DNA of 64,000 bases from Planctomycetota bacterium. GTDB lineage: Bacteria > Planctomycetota > Phycisphaerae > Phycisphaerales > UBA1924. The notes under the pieces are model-generated. The model was given only the letters and a program-made list of their open reading frames with translations. It did not search any database and was not told the DNA's origin. The stretch is taken from assembly GCA_018242605.1 (NCBI GenBank), contig JAFEBP010000005.1, positions 768,861 to 832,860 on the forward strand. The letters run 5' to 3'. Positions 8,356 to 17,201 of this stretch are shown piece by piece; position 1 is the stretch's first letter; every line of letters begins with the position of its first letter. A program made the translations under genes and the position numbers.

Positions 8356-8762
8356 CGCAGGCCGAACGAGACAAGTTCGATTCGTTGCTCGAGGAAGTCA
8401 TCGAATCCCTCCCGCCGGGGATCGCGAAGCTACTTGACGAGATGCCGGTGATTGTTGAGGACTTCCCCGCCGACGACGTGCTCGAAGAGTTCCGCAATGC
8501 CGACGGCACTCTGCCGGCACGCGACGAGCTCTGCGGTCTGCACAGCGGGATCGCCTTTACAGACCGTGCCGGCGACGATACCGGCGACCTCCCTGCGGGC
8601 ATCTACATGTATCGCGAGGGGATCATCGCCCAGGCGGGAGGGTGGGAGGGCCCCGAGGCCGAGGAGTACATCCTCGACGAGATCGAGATTACCCTCCTGC
8701 ACGAGATCGGCCACCAGTTCGGACTTGATGAGGATGACCTTGAACGTCTTGGATACCAGTAG
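8352..8762 (+). CDS. DUF1025-family zincin metallopeptidase-like protein
   Basis: This 136-residue protein starts at an ATG overlapping the upstream stop. It carries a zinc-peptidase signature, L-L-H-E-I-G-H-Q-F-G near residue 118, in which two histidines and a glutamate match H-E-x-x-H. The ending D-E-D-D-L-E-R-L-G is typical of the minimal zincin family DUF1025 (PF06262). An acidic N-terminal half with E-S-L-P and D-x-P also matches the family. Members are small cytoplasmic putative peptidases, and many have no known substrate. Pairing with the zinc-ribbon membrane protein by a 4-base overlap suggests a joint role. Confidence 0.88.
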   Translation: MTQAERDKFDSLLEEVIESLPPGIAKLLDEMPVIVEDFPADDVLEEFRNADGTLPARDELCGLHSGIAFTDRAGDDTGDLPAGIYMYREGIIAQAGGWEGPEAEEYILDEIEITLLHEIGHQFGLDEDDLERLGYQ

Positions 8763-8799
8763 CACACACCGGCGGCAACGCCCGCTCAGGAACAGCAAC

Positions 8800-10587
8800 A
8801 TGCTCGGAAAGAACCTTGTGTTGGCGTGCATTGCCTCGGGTCTCTCGGCGGTTTCGTACGCCGCGGACAACGCCAAGGTGGCCTGGCTGGAGATTTCCGG
8901 TGCGCCCTCTGAGCGGCCGCACGAACTGGCGTGGCTGGTCGGTTCGGCGGATCACCCGACGCTGCGGGAGGTAATCGAAGGGATTGACGAAATCGCGCAC
9001 GACGGCGACTGCCGCGGCGTGGTCATCCGGCTCAAGGACGCGGAACTGAGCGCGTCGCAGGTCGAGGAAATCGGCGCGGCGATCAAGCGGGTCCGAGAGG
9101 CGGGCAAGAAGGTGCACGTATTCGCCGAGGGGTACGCCGCGACGGACCTCATGCTGGGGTCGTACGCGGATGAGATTATCGCCCAGCGGGGCGGCGAGGT
9201 GACGCTGCCGGGCATCTACATGGAAGAGATGTTCCTGGCGGACACGCTGGCGTGGGCGGGCGTGAAGGCGGACTTTGTGCAGGTGGGCGATTACAAGGGC
9301 GCCTCCGAGATGTTCGCCCGCTCGGGGCCGAGCAAGGAGTGGGACTCCAACATTTCGCAGCTGCTCGACAGCATGTACCAACACATGCGTGAGCCGATCA
9401 AGCAGGGCCGCAAGCTCGACGACGCCAAACTCGACGCGGCGATGAACGAGGCGTGGATGGCGGACGCGGCGGACGCCAAGAGGGTGGGCCTGATCGACGC
9501 GGAGGCGGATCTGCCGGCGTTGAGCGATCATCTCAAGGCCGCGTACAACGGCGAGGTGGAGTTCGACAAGCGCGAGTTGGGTGACGCCGGAACGATGACC
9601 CCGGACGCCTCGAACCCGTTCGCGATGATGGCGGCGCTGAGCAAGCAGCCCAAGAACAAGCCGACGGGGCCGACGATCGCGGTGCTCCACATTGATGGAG
9701 AGATCATCGATGGAGAATCCAAGAGTGGATTCAGCGGCGGCGGTTCGGTGGGCAGCCGCACGATCCGCAACGCGCTCGAGGACATCCTGGCCGAGAGCAA
9801 CATCAAGGGCATGATCGTCCGCATTGATTCCCCCGGCGGGTCCGCGATCGCGAGCGAGGTGATCTGGCAGGGCGTTCGCCGAGTTGCCGCGGCCAAACCG
9901 GTGTGGGTGAGTGTGGGCGGCATGGCGGCTTCCGGCGGGTACTACATCGCCGTGGCCGGTGACAAGATTTACGTGAACCCGTCGAGCATCGTGGGCTCCA
10001 TCGGCGTGGTGGGCGGGAAGATGTCGCTCAAAGGCCTGTTCGACAAGTTCAACGTGCATGTCGTCGGGCGTGGCCGTGGCCCACGGGCGGGCATGTTCAG
10101 TTCGACCTCTCCCTGGTCCGTTGAGGATGCAAACCTGGTGCGGCAGAAGATGACCGCGACGTATGACCAGTTCACGAAGCGGGTTACCGCGGGAAGGTCG
10201 GGGATCGACCTCAAGACCACCGCCGAAGGACGCCTGTTCACAGGGGATAAAGCGATCGCCATGAAGATGGCGGACAAGATCGGCGGGCTGGACGACGCGA
10301 TCAATGACATGGCCGAGTCGCTCAAGATCGACGAGTACGACGTGATGGACTACCCCGGCCCGCGGGCGCTGGGGGAGGTGATTCAAGACACTCTTGGTGG
10401 CCTCATGGCCGCGCCGCAGATCAAGTCCCCGGCTCCGACGCCCGTCGGGGCGCAGGTCCGGGATGTGGTCCGCGAAGTGGTCGGCGAGCGAGCGTGGAAG
10501 CAGTTGGCCCCGCAGGTGCGGGCCTTCATGCTGATGCGAGACGAACCGGTGTTGCTGACCTCGCCGCACGCGATCATCTGGAAGTGA
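8800..10587 (+). CDS. sppA: Signal peptide peptidase SppA, long form (S49)
   Basis: This 595-residue protein has an N-terminal signal sequence (L-A-C-I-A-S-G-L-S-A). Its length and duplicated S49 domains match the long, E. coli-type SppA rather than the 36 kDa form. The N-terminal S49 copy holds the general-base lysine in G-D-Y-K-G-A-S-E. The C-terminal copy holds the nucleophile serine in G-G-M-A-A-S-G-G-Y-Y, with I-D-S-P-G-G before it. SppA degrades cleaved signal peptides at the inner membrane. The start was placed at ATG 8800 because the leader begins there; the frame stays open upstream but does not look like protein. It stands alone, convergent with frr. Confidence 0.93.
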   Translation: MLGKNLVLACIASGLSAVSYAADNAKVAWLEISGAPSERPHELAWLVGSADHPTLREVIEGIDEIAHDGDCRGVVIRLKDAELSASQVEEIGAAIKRVREAGKKVHVFAEGYAATDLMLGSYADEIIAQRGGEVTLPGIYMEEMFLADTLAWAGVKADFVQVGDYKGASEMFARSGPSKEWDSNISQLLDSMYQHMREPIKQGRKLDDAKLDAAMNEAWMADAADAKRVGLIDAEADLPALSDHLKAAYNGEVEFDKRELGDAGTMTPDASNPFAMMAALSKQPKNKPTGPTIAVLHIDGEIIDGESKSGFSGGGSVGSRTIRNALEDILAESNIKGMIVRIDSPGGSAIASEVIWQGVRRVAAAKPVWVSVGGMAASGGYYIAVAGDKIYVNPSSIVGSIGVVGGKMSLKGLFDKFNVHVVGRGRGPRAGMFSSTSPWSVEDANLVRQKMTATYDQFTKRVTAGRSGIDLKTTAEGRLFTGDKAIAMKMADKIGGLDDAINDMAESLKIDEYDVMDYPGPRALGEVIQDTLGGLMAAPQIKSPAPTPVGAQVRDVVREVVGERAWKQLAPQVRAFMLMRDEPVLLTSPHAIIWK

Positions 10588-10595
10588 GCCGGGGC

Positions 10596-11165
10596 TCAGA
10601 TCGTCATGATTTCCTTGGACTTCTCTTCGACACGCTTGTCGACCTCGCCCTCGTACTTCTCGAGGAGAGCCTGAATCTCTTCCTTGAGGGACTTGATCTC
10701 GTCCTCGGGAACATGAGAGCCGGGGGCCTTGGAGAGCGCGTCGGCGTGCTTGTTGGCGTCGCGCCGGGCATTGCGAACGACGACCTTGGCCTCTTCGCCC
10801 ATTTTCTTCACACGTGCGGCGTCTTTCTGACGACGGTCGGTGCTCATGGCGGGCAGCATCAGGCGGATCTGCTTGCCCTCAACCATCGGGTTGATGCCCA
10901 TCTGGGCCTTTTCAATCGCCGTCTTGATCGCGCTCACGATGCTCGCGTCGAACGGCTTGATCAAGAGCTGGGTCGGCTCGGGAACGCTGATCGCGGCGAT
11001 GGCCTTGAGATCGGTCGTTGAGCCGTAGCACTCGACCTTCAGAAACTCGACGAGCGCGGGCGAGGCGCGGCCGGTCCGCACGCCCCTGAGCTCGTTCTTG
11101 AGGTAGTCGAGCGCCTTTTCCATGTGCTCTTCGGCGGTCAGAAGAATAGTGTCTGGGTCGTTCAT
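10596..11165 (-). CDS. frr: Ribosome recycling factor
   Basis: This 189-residue protein matches RRF along its full usual length (about 185). Recognisable blocks are L-R-G-V-R-T-G-R-A-S-P near residue 28, V-P-E-P-T-Q-L-L-I-K-P-F-D at residue 61, N-P-M-V-E-G near residue 92 and D-R-R-Q-K-D-A-A-R-V in the long helix. RRF releases post-termination ribosomes together with EF-G. It lies downstream of pyrH on the same strand, the common bacterial order, with a 79-base gap. The stop is only 8 bases from the convergent sppA stop. Confidence 0.97.
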   Translation of the reverse strand: MNDPDTILLTAEEHMEKALDYLKNELRGVRTGRASPALVEFLKVECYGSTTDLKAIAAISVPEPTQLLIKPFDASIVSAIKTAIEKAQMGINPMVEGKQIRLMLPAMSTDRRQKDAARVKKMGEEAKVVVRNARRDANKHADALSKAPGSHVPEDEIKSLKEEIQALLEKYEGEVDKRVEEKSKEIMTI

Positions 11166-11244
11166 GGCATCAGTTCCTGTTGAAGCGAGCGGACAAGGCC
11201 GCCCGGGCGGAAAGCTCTTGGTAATGGTAGTGATCCGGCGGGTC

Positions 11245-11964
11245 TTACGCCGAGTGCAAACGCGTCCCGATGCTCTCCCCGTTCACCACCCGCGCGATAT
11301 TGCCGGGCTTCTTGAAGTCGAAGACCACCACCGGCAAATCGTGCTCGGCGCACATCGTCATCGCTGTCATGTCCATGACTTTCAGCCGTTGGTTGATGGC
11401 GTCGGTAAAGGACACGAAATCATACCTCTTGGCGTTCTTGTCCTTCTTGGGATCGGCGGTGTAGATGCCGTCCACCTTGGTCGCCTTGAGCAGTGCGTCG
11501 CAATCGAGTTCGGTCGCCCGCAGGCTGGCGCACGTGTCGGTGGTAAAGAACGGATTGCCTGTGCCCGCCACCAAGATGACCACTCGGCCCTTCTCCAGGT
11601 GCCGGATCGCCCGGCCCCGGATGAACGGTTCGGCGACCGCTCGAATCTCGATGGCGCTCATGCAGCGGCAGTCTACGCCCAAAGAGAGCAGCTTCTCCTT
11701 GAGGGCCAAACCGTTGATCACAGTGCCGAGCATGCCCATGTGGTCAGCTGTGGCCTGCTGAATGTGGCCCTGAGACGCCAGTTCCGCGCCGCGAATGATG
11801 TTCCCGCCCCCCACCACCACCGCCAACTGCACGCCGGTTTTGGCAGCGTCCTGGATTTCACCGGCGATCGAGGCGAGTTCCTCGGGATCGATCCCAAAGG
11901 TGCCGGATTTGCAGAACGACTCTCCGCTGATTTTGAGCAGGATGCGGTGGTACTTCTGGGGCAT
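11245..11964 (-). CDS. pyrH: Uridylate kinase
   Basis: This 239-residue protein is a bacterial UMP kinase, making UDP from UMP and ATP in pyrimidine synthesis. Motifs include I-L-L-K-I-S-G-E-S at the N-terminus, V-V-V-G-G-G-N-I-I-R-G, D-H-M-G-M-L-G-T-V-I-N, G-T-G-N-P-F-F-T-T-D and K-A-T-K-V-D-G-I-Y. The start at ATG 11964 gives the usual N-terminus; the frame remains open further upstream but without family similarity. tsf, which often precedes pyrH, is not present; a 0.7 kb region without genes lies upstream. It is followed by frr. Confidence 0.97.
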   Translation of the reverse strand: MPQKYHRILLKISGESFCKSGTFGIDPEELASIAGEIQDAAKTGVQLAVVVGGGNIIRGAELASQGHIQQATADHMGMLGTVINGLALKEKLLSLGVDCRCMSAIEIRAVAEPFIRGRAIRHLEKGRVVILVAGTGNPFFTTDTCASLRATELDCDALLKATKVDGIYTADPKKDKNAKRYDFVSFTDAINQRLKVMDMTAMTMCAEHDLPVVVFDFKKPGNIARVVNGESIGTRLHSA

Positions 11965-12708
11965 GGGCGAGGGGTTCCGTGGGGATGTAGTTCGAACGGT
12001 CAAAAGTAGCCCGCCGCGGCCGGGTTTGCAGGATCGCTCCCCTGGCGCGGTGCGGGTAGGCGACCTGCCCCACAATCCAGTCTCTGCCAAAGGCAAGTCA
12101 CCGCATCAGCACGTCGCTACGTTCCATTGACACTTCGGCACTATGGCGCTAACTCTTCACGCCACTGCAAAGACGCGAGATGACCCAGGCGATGACTACC
12201 CCGGCGCGCGATACCGGTAACTCTTCGCAGACCAACGCGGGTGAAGTCAATCAAACGATTCCGGCAGGTCGGACTCTCCACAGAACCCGGTGCGTGACGC
12301 AACCTTTGCTTGGCCCGCTCGTATGAGATTGGCCGACTTCACGCCGCGCGAGTGGCAATCGGCAATCGCACTGGGGTGGTGCGTCCCGAAACTCCGACAT
12401 GATCGGAGCAGGATTTGACTGCGCCTCGCGGCGGGCAGTTCGCCGCGAATTGGCGAAGAAAAGAGATCAGAAACATGGACGGACACCTAGACACGCAGCA
12501 TCCAGAGCCATGTTCGCGCGTCGCCCGGGCCTGACAGCCAGCCGGCGGCGCATCTTCACACAAGGGGTGAGCGGAGCGGCAGGGGTCGCCTCGCGAATCG
12601 GATGATCCACTCTCGGGATCGTGATCGTGTCACGCTCCCGCGCAGTGCAGTACGCGGCGTGCGCTCGCGGGGGTTTCCGCACGCCTCAGAAACAGACAGG
12701 AGTTAGTG
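11965..12708. other. Gene-free region
   Basis: About 740 bases separate pyrH (minus) from a secreted protein (plus). I checked for protein-like frames and found only short, compositionally random ones. There is a small palindrome, GATCGTGATC, near 12617. The CAGGAG at 12697-12702 is the ribosome site of the next gene. The rest presumably holds two divergent promoters. Confidence 0.4.
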
Positions 12709-14613
12709 ATGATGAAGAAAACCCCGTATGTTCTCGCACTTCTAGCCGCCACAGTGGCGACGGCGGTCGGCCAAACCGACCTGCCGGTTCCCCGAGGCAC
12801 GGTGATACAGCGACTGCGCGTGACTCCGGAGGGAGTTGTGCCGGCCGGGTACGGCGACCGCGCCGCCAGGACCTACGACTCCATTTCCGCCGCGGCTTGC
12901 GCGACGTTTCTGGGCTCCAACCACATTCTTGACGACGTCAACTTCGGGCCTGTGGGACCCTGGGCGTCCACGACTGGAAACGTGCTGCGGACCATTACAG
13001 TGCCCGTAGGCAACAGCGGCACGACCGCGCTCTCGTTCGATCTGCGTGTCACCATCTGGGACACGGCGTCGTTCAGCAACAACCCTATGGTTTCAGGGAG
13101 CGCCACGCCCCTGTTCCGCGTCACCGTTCCGATCAACAACATCACTCAGGGCATCTTCACCCTTGAGTTGACGCCCAACACGTCGCCGACACTCCCGGAC
13201 AGCCAGGTGTTTGTTGAACTCGAGGCGTTCCAGCGCGGAACGACCACCCTGTTGCCACTGGGCGGCACGAATCCTTCGGTGCTGTGGGGGGTTGAGTTGA
13301 CCACCTCAGGGCCGGGCTCATCGACGGCCGACTGGGGCCGCGATCGCAACAACAACGGAGTGCTTGAGGGCGGTGCGGTGGGCGCGCCTCCCGCGGAGCA
13401 CAACCAGAGCGCCTTCAACGGCGGCGCGTGCAACGCCCAGTTCATCAACCTGCCGATCGAAATCACGGGCGACATCGCCGTGACCGTTCCCCCGAGCACC
13501 ACGTTGGGAGCCATCGCCGACTCGCAAACTCGAACCGATGTCTACACCGGAGGGCAAGTGAAGTGGTTCTCATTCACCCTCCCGGGTGATGTGAGTGACG
13601 CGGCACTGACTTTCCTCGATATCGACACCGTGGGGTCGTCCATGGTTGACACAGCGTTGGCGCTCTTCGACTCCCAAGGGAACCTCATCTGGTCGGATGA
13701 GAACAGCGGACCCGATGAGCAGGGGCAGCTCACGTTCGGCGTCGGTCGGCGAGCGGCCAACGGCAACGGGCTGCAGTTCGACGGATACGACGGCGAACTC
13801 ACCGGCGGGCAGACCTTTTTCCTCGCGGCCACTGGGGGACCGGCGACATTTGACGGCGGCTTCTCGGCTGTGAGCACCGGAACGGCGACGGGGAACATCA
13901 AACTCAACTTCAGAAGCAATGTGAACGGCGGCCCGCTGCCGCCCAGCGTGCCGCCCACCGGGCATGAACTGGGAACTTTGCTCGCCCCGGGCGTTCAGGG
14001 CACGGCTGAACTTCCGGGTCTCAAGAACGTCATCTGGAATGTCTTCACGCTCTGCAAGGCCGCGGACGGCGCCACTGCGGACGACTTCCTTGACATCGAC
14101 TTCTCCCGCAGCGACACCACGGGCGACGCGGACTCCGCGACCTTCCTGTACGATTCGGACGGCAATCTGGTCACCTTCAACGACGACGACGGGCCCGGGC
14201 TGTTCCCGCAACTCTCCTTCGGTTCCACCGGACCCCGCGGTCCGTACTCGCCGGGCGGTCAGACCTTCTCGGGTGAAAACGGTGCGCTGCCCGCGGGAAC
14301 ATACTACCTCGGATCCGCGTTCCTCAACGTGGCGACCATCGCGGGCAACAACCGTTTCCATCTTCGCCCCACAAGCGGTGACGATTTGGCGATTACAACC
14401 GACTTCCTGACCGGAATCCTGGACTGCACGCCCTCTTGCCCGCCATGCGCCGCTGACTTCAACCTCGACGGCGGCGTCGATGGCGGCGACGTCGAATCGT
14501 TCTTCACGGCCTGGAGCAACGGCGACGGGTGCGGAGATGTCAACCTTGACGGCGGCGTCGACGGCGGAGACGTGGAGACTTTCTTCACCGTCTGGCAGTC
14601 GGGCGGTTGCTGA
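12709..14613 (+). CDS. Secreted protein with paired dockerin-like tail
   Basis: This 634-residue protein starts at ATG 12709, six bases after AGGAG. A signal peptide ends near residue 22 (T-A-V-G-Q). The middle has two related beta-rich domains, near residues 290-400 and 430-560, each with W-F-S-F-T-L or V-F-T-L-type strands, T-x-L-A-L-F-D-S-x-G-N and L-Y-D-S-D-G-N-L motifs. These are typical of bacterial pre-peptidase C-terminal (PPC-like) domains. The last 55 residues begin and end with Cys and contain two D-x-N-x-D-G-G-V-D-G-G-D-V-E loops, dockerin-type calcium-binding repeats. It is probably exported and displayed; no catalytic domain is visible. A strong terminator follows. Confidence 0.9.
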   Translation: MMKKTPYVLALLAATVATAVGQTDLPVPRGTVIQRLRVTPEGVVPAGYGDRAARTYDSISAAACATFLGSNHILDDVNFGPVGPWASTTGNVLRTITVPVGNSGTTALSFDLRVTIWDTASFSNNPMVSGSATPLFRVTVPINNITQGIFTLELTPNTSPTLPDSQVFVELEAFQRGTTTLLPLGGTNPSVLWGVELTTSGPGSSTADWGRDRNNNGVLEGGAVGAPPAEHNQSAFNGGACNAQFINLPIEITGDIAVTVPPSTTLGAIADSQTRTDVYTGGQVKWFSFTLPGDVSDAALTFLDIDTVGSSMVDTALALFDSQGNLIWSDENSGPDEQGQLTFGVGRRAANGNGLQFDGYDGELTGGQTFFLAATGGPATFDGGFSAVSTGTATGNIKLNFRSNVNGGPLPPSVPPTGHELGTLLAPGVQGTAELPGLKNVIWNVFTLCKAADGATADDFLDIDFSRSDTTGDADSATFLYDSDGNLVTFNDDDGPGLFPQLSFGSTGPRGPYSPGGQTFSGENGALPAGTYYLGSAFLNVATIAGNNRFHLRPTSGDDLAITTDFLTGILDCTPSCPPCAADFNLDGGVDGGDVESFFTAWSNGDGCGDVNLDGGVDGGDVETFFTVWQSGGC

Positions 14614-14695
14614 TCGGACACGACTGAGTCGATTTCACGGAGGGAACTCCCTCCGAGAGTCAAAAAGGCACTCTGCGACTCAGACACACTCCTGG

Positions 14696-14732
14696 AACCG
14701 CCGGCGCAGGCACGCCGGCGGTTCGCTTTTTG
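14696..14732 (+). terminator. Rho-independent terminator
   Basis: AACCGCCGGCG (14696-14706) and CGCCGGCGGTT (14713-14723) make an 11-base stem with a 6-base loop, followed by CGCTTTTTGTT. It ends the transcript of the dockerin-tailed gene and isolates the next gene at 14783. Confidence 0.88.
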
Positions 14733-14782
14733 TTGGCACATTCCGCAACTTGCCCGACCAGCCGCCCGCCGTATACTCGCGC

Positions 14783-15490
14783 ATGCAACGCGCCTTTCTC
14801 CAAGCGCATTGGTCGCATGTTGCAATTTTCTCCTATCCGGTCCCACAGGAGTTGCTGACGCCGCACCTGCCGACCGGTTGCACGCTCGACACGCTGCACG
14901 GCAGCCCGTGGGTCTCGCTCGTCGCTCTGGACTTTGACGAGATCAAAGTGAAAGGTTGGACGATTCCATTCCATAGCGCGTTCCCTGAAGTGAACTTCCG
15001 CTTCTACGTCCGGCACGGCAAAGACCGCGGCGTCTGCTTCATACGCGAGTTCGTGCCAAAGAAACTAGTCGCGCTCGTGGCGTCAAAGGTGTACCACGAA
15101 CCGTACAAGGCTGTAAAGATGTCCAGCAGCGTCCGTCGGCTCACGGACGGGACTCAGGTGGACCACAAACTGCATATCGCCGGTCACACGCAGCGAATCA
15201 CACTGGCGACCACTTCTGAGCCGCCGATGCTCGCGCCCGCCGACAGCGACGATGCATGGTTCAAAGAGCAGGAATGGGGGTTCGGGAAAACAGCCACAGG
15301 TCACACCCTTAAATACCGCGTGGCGCACCCGCAGTGGCTCACATATCGAGTGTCATGGCACGAGGTCAAGTTCGATTGGCCGCGGGTATACGGCGAGCAT
15401 TGGAGAGTGCTCAAGGGACACAAGCCCAAGAATGTCATCCTCGCAGAAGGCAGCCCGGTGACCATGTTCGATGCGGGGCAGGTGGCATAA
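14783..15490 (+). CDS. DUF2071 (YqjF-like) protein
   Basis: This 235-residue cytoplasmic protein starts at ATG 14783; the same frame is open upstream but there it overlaps the preceding coding region and terminator. It shows the DUF2071/YqjF pattern: W-S-H-V-A-I-F-S-Y-P-V-P near the N-terminus, L-P-T-G-C-T-L-D, G-S-P-W-V-S-L-V-A, E-V-N-F-R-F-Y-V-R and G-V-C-F-I-R-E-F. It ends with W-F-K-E-Q-E-W-G-F-G and H-P-Q-W. The fold is related to acetoacetate decarboxylase, but catalysis is not established for this family. It is a single gene between two secreted-protein genes. Confidence 0.85.
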   Translation: MQRAFLQAHWSHVAIFSYPVPQELLTPHLPTGCTLDTLHGSPWVSLVALDFDEIKVKGWTIPFHSAFPEVNFRFYVRHGKDRGVCFIREFVPKKLVALVASKVYHEPYKAVKMSSSVRRLTDGTQVDHKLHIAGHTQRITLATTSEPPMLAPADSDDAWFKEQEWGFGKTATGHTLKYRVAHPQWLTYRVSWHEVKFDWPRVYGEHWRVLKGHKPKNVILAEGSPVTMFDAGQVA

Positions 15491-15620
15491 GGAACCGCAG
15501 AATCGTCGGCTCAATGACGGTGGATGTTATCGGAAAACGCGCACTCAAGGCATCTCTCGCCGCGTCGCCACGGGGTACTTCGGCCCCAGAGGAGAGTCAT
15601 CGCGGCTCCGGCCAACTGGC

Positions 15621-17201
15621 TCAGCAGCCCCCGGCGGTCCACACGACAAAGAAGGCTTCCACGTCACCGCCGTCGACGCCTCCGTCTTTGTTCACATCGC
15701 CGCTCGGGTCGCCGCCGCCCCAACTCTCGAAGAATGCCTGCACGTCGGCGCCGTCGATACCGCCGTCCTGGTTGAAGTCCGCGGCGCAGTCCCGCTGATG
15801 CGCGGCCAGCGCGTTCACGATGCCGTACCCGCGCACGAACAAGGGGTCGGGCACGCCGTTCGCCACCTGGTCCGATGCCGTTGCGAACAAGTTGGCTCGC
15901 ATCTGGTCAACAGTCCAATCCGGATGAGCCTGCGTCAAACAGGCAACGGTCGCGGCGAGCAACGGCGTCGAGAGGGAAGTGCCGCTCGCCGTTGCGAATG
16001 CCGTCGAACTGTTGGGGTCGACACACGCTGTTCGACGCCCCCACGCGAGCAACTCGGGCTTCACACGACCGTCGGCCGTCGGCCCGTCGGACGTGAAACT
16101 CGCTTCGACACCCAGATTGTTGACGGCTCCGCAGGTCAGCACCTTCAGGCCGTCCGCCGGCGCGATCAGATGCGACGTCGCCGAGTCCGCATCGTGACCT
16201 TCGTTCCCGGCTGCCGTGCAGCAATGGACCCCGTTCGCCGCGGCGGTGTTGAGGGCGACTGTCGTGACGGCGGTGTGGCCGTTGAGGTCCGCCTGGGTGT
16301 ACCAATCGATGTATCCAAGTGAAGAGGTCGTGACGTCCACGCCGCGTGCTTCGCAGTATTCAATCGCCGCGGCGTAGTAATCCTCTTCGATTTGAGTCTC
16401 GGTGGGAACCACCTCTGTCTTGCAGAGGATAAACGAAGCGTCGAACGCGCCACCGATCATCTCTCCGGGCAGGTACGAGGCGAGACAACTGAGAATCAGC
16501 GTTCCGTGCTCGTGCTGACCCGCGGGGTCAGCGGCCTCGATGCCCGTGTTGTCGTCATTGTTGATGAAATCGTGCTCGGCAAGAATGTGCGGAAGATGAG
16601 CGGCGTTGTTGAAGACGTCGTGGATGCGGCTGAAGCCAGTGTCGAGAATTCCCACAATGACACCCGCGCCGGTGTACCCCCGGTCGTGCATGGCCGGGAG
16701 ATTCATCTGCGCCAGTTGTTCACCGCTTCGGCCGTAGGCCAGCCGCTGCGAGTAGCCCCCGGCCGCGGGTTCGACTTCAATGCACGGCACCGGGCGGGTG
16801 CCGCGGACCGGCTGGACCGAGCGCACGAACGGAAACCCAGCGATCACCCGCAGTTGCTCGGAGTCGGCCACGACGCTAATCGCGTTGGCCCACTTCGATT
16901 CGGTACGCGTGTGAACGCCGGTTGCGGTGATCGCTGCTGCGTACCGAGGGTTGATCGGCAAGTCGCGTGCATCGAATAACCCCGGATCTGTTCGCCGCAA
17001 CTGGCGACGTTGCACCTGGCGCGCATCGGCCGTCGACTCCAAACCGGCGATCGCATCGGATTCGGCCTGCGCAGAGGCAAACCCTTTGTCACCGAAAAAC
17101 ACCCAGACCGGCGTGCCGGGGGAACTCTGGACGGATGAAGGCTGTGCAAACGCGGCACCGCAAGTGCCCGCCACGGCGGCGATAAACAGAGACTTTTTCA
17201 C
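15621..17201 (-). CDS. Secreted subtilisin-like protease (S8) with dockerin-like tail
   Basis: This 526-residue protein starts at GTG 17201 with GGGAGC upstream; V-K-K-S-L-F-I-A-A-V-A-G is a good signal peptide. The catalytic triad of subtilases is complete: Asp in G-I-L-D-T-G-F, His in H-E-H-G-T-L-I-L-S and Ser in G-T-S-L-S-T-P-L. An N-terminal segment of about 170 residues (W-V-F-F-G-D-K-G-F, R-V-I-A-G-F-P-F-V) is probably the propeptide. The last 55 residues carry two dockerin-like loops (D-F-N-Q-D-G-G-I-D-G-A and D-V-N-K-D-G-G-V-D-G-G), flanked by Cys. It probably degrades extracellular protein while held to the surface by the tail. Confidence 0.95.
   Translation of the reverse strand: MKKSLFIAAVAGTCGAAFAQPSSVQSSPGTPVWVFFGDKGFASAQAESDAIAGLESTADARQVQRRQLRRTDPGLFDARDLPINPRYAAAITATGVHTRTESKWANAISVVADSEQLRVIAGFPFVRSVQPVRGTRPVPCIEVEPAAGGYSQRLAYGRSGEQLAQMNLPAMHDRGYTGAGVIVGILDTGFSRIHDVFNNAAHLPHILAEHDFINNDDNTGIEAADPAGQHEHGTLILSCLASYLPGEMIGGAFDASFILCKTEVVPTETQIEEDYYAAAIEYCEARGVDVTTSSLGYIDWYTQADLNGHTAVTTVALNTAAANGVHCCTAAGNEGHDADSATSHLIAPADGLKVLTCGAVNNLGVEASFTSDGPTADGRVKPELLAWGRRTACVDPNSSTAFATASGTSLSTPLLAATVACLTQAHPDWTVDQMRANLFATASDQVANGVPDPLFVRGYGIVNALAAHQRDCAADFNQDGGIDGADVQAFFESWGGGDPSGDVNKDGGVDGGDVEAFFVVWTAGGC

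Noticed and set aside
8689..10569. Minus-strand open frame of 626 codons opposite sppA
   Set aside because: It lies antisense to a clear sppA gene, is Arg/His-rich without motifs and arises from high GC; a shadow frame.
10585..10596. GAGCCGGGGCTC palindrome between sppA and frr considered as a terminator
   Set aside because: The stem is 5 bases with a 2-base loop and no T-run on either strand.
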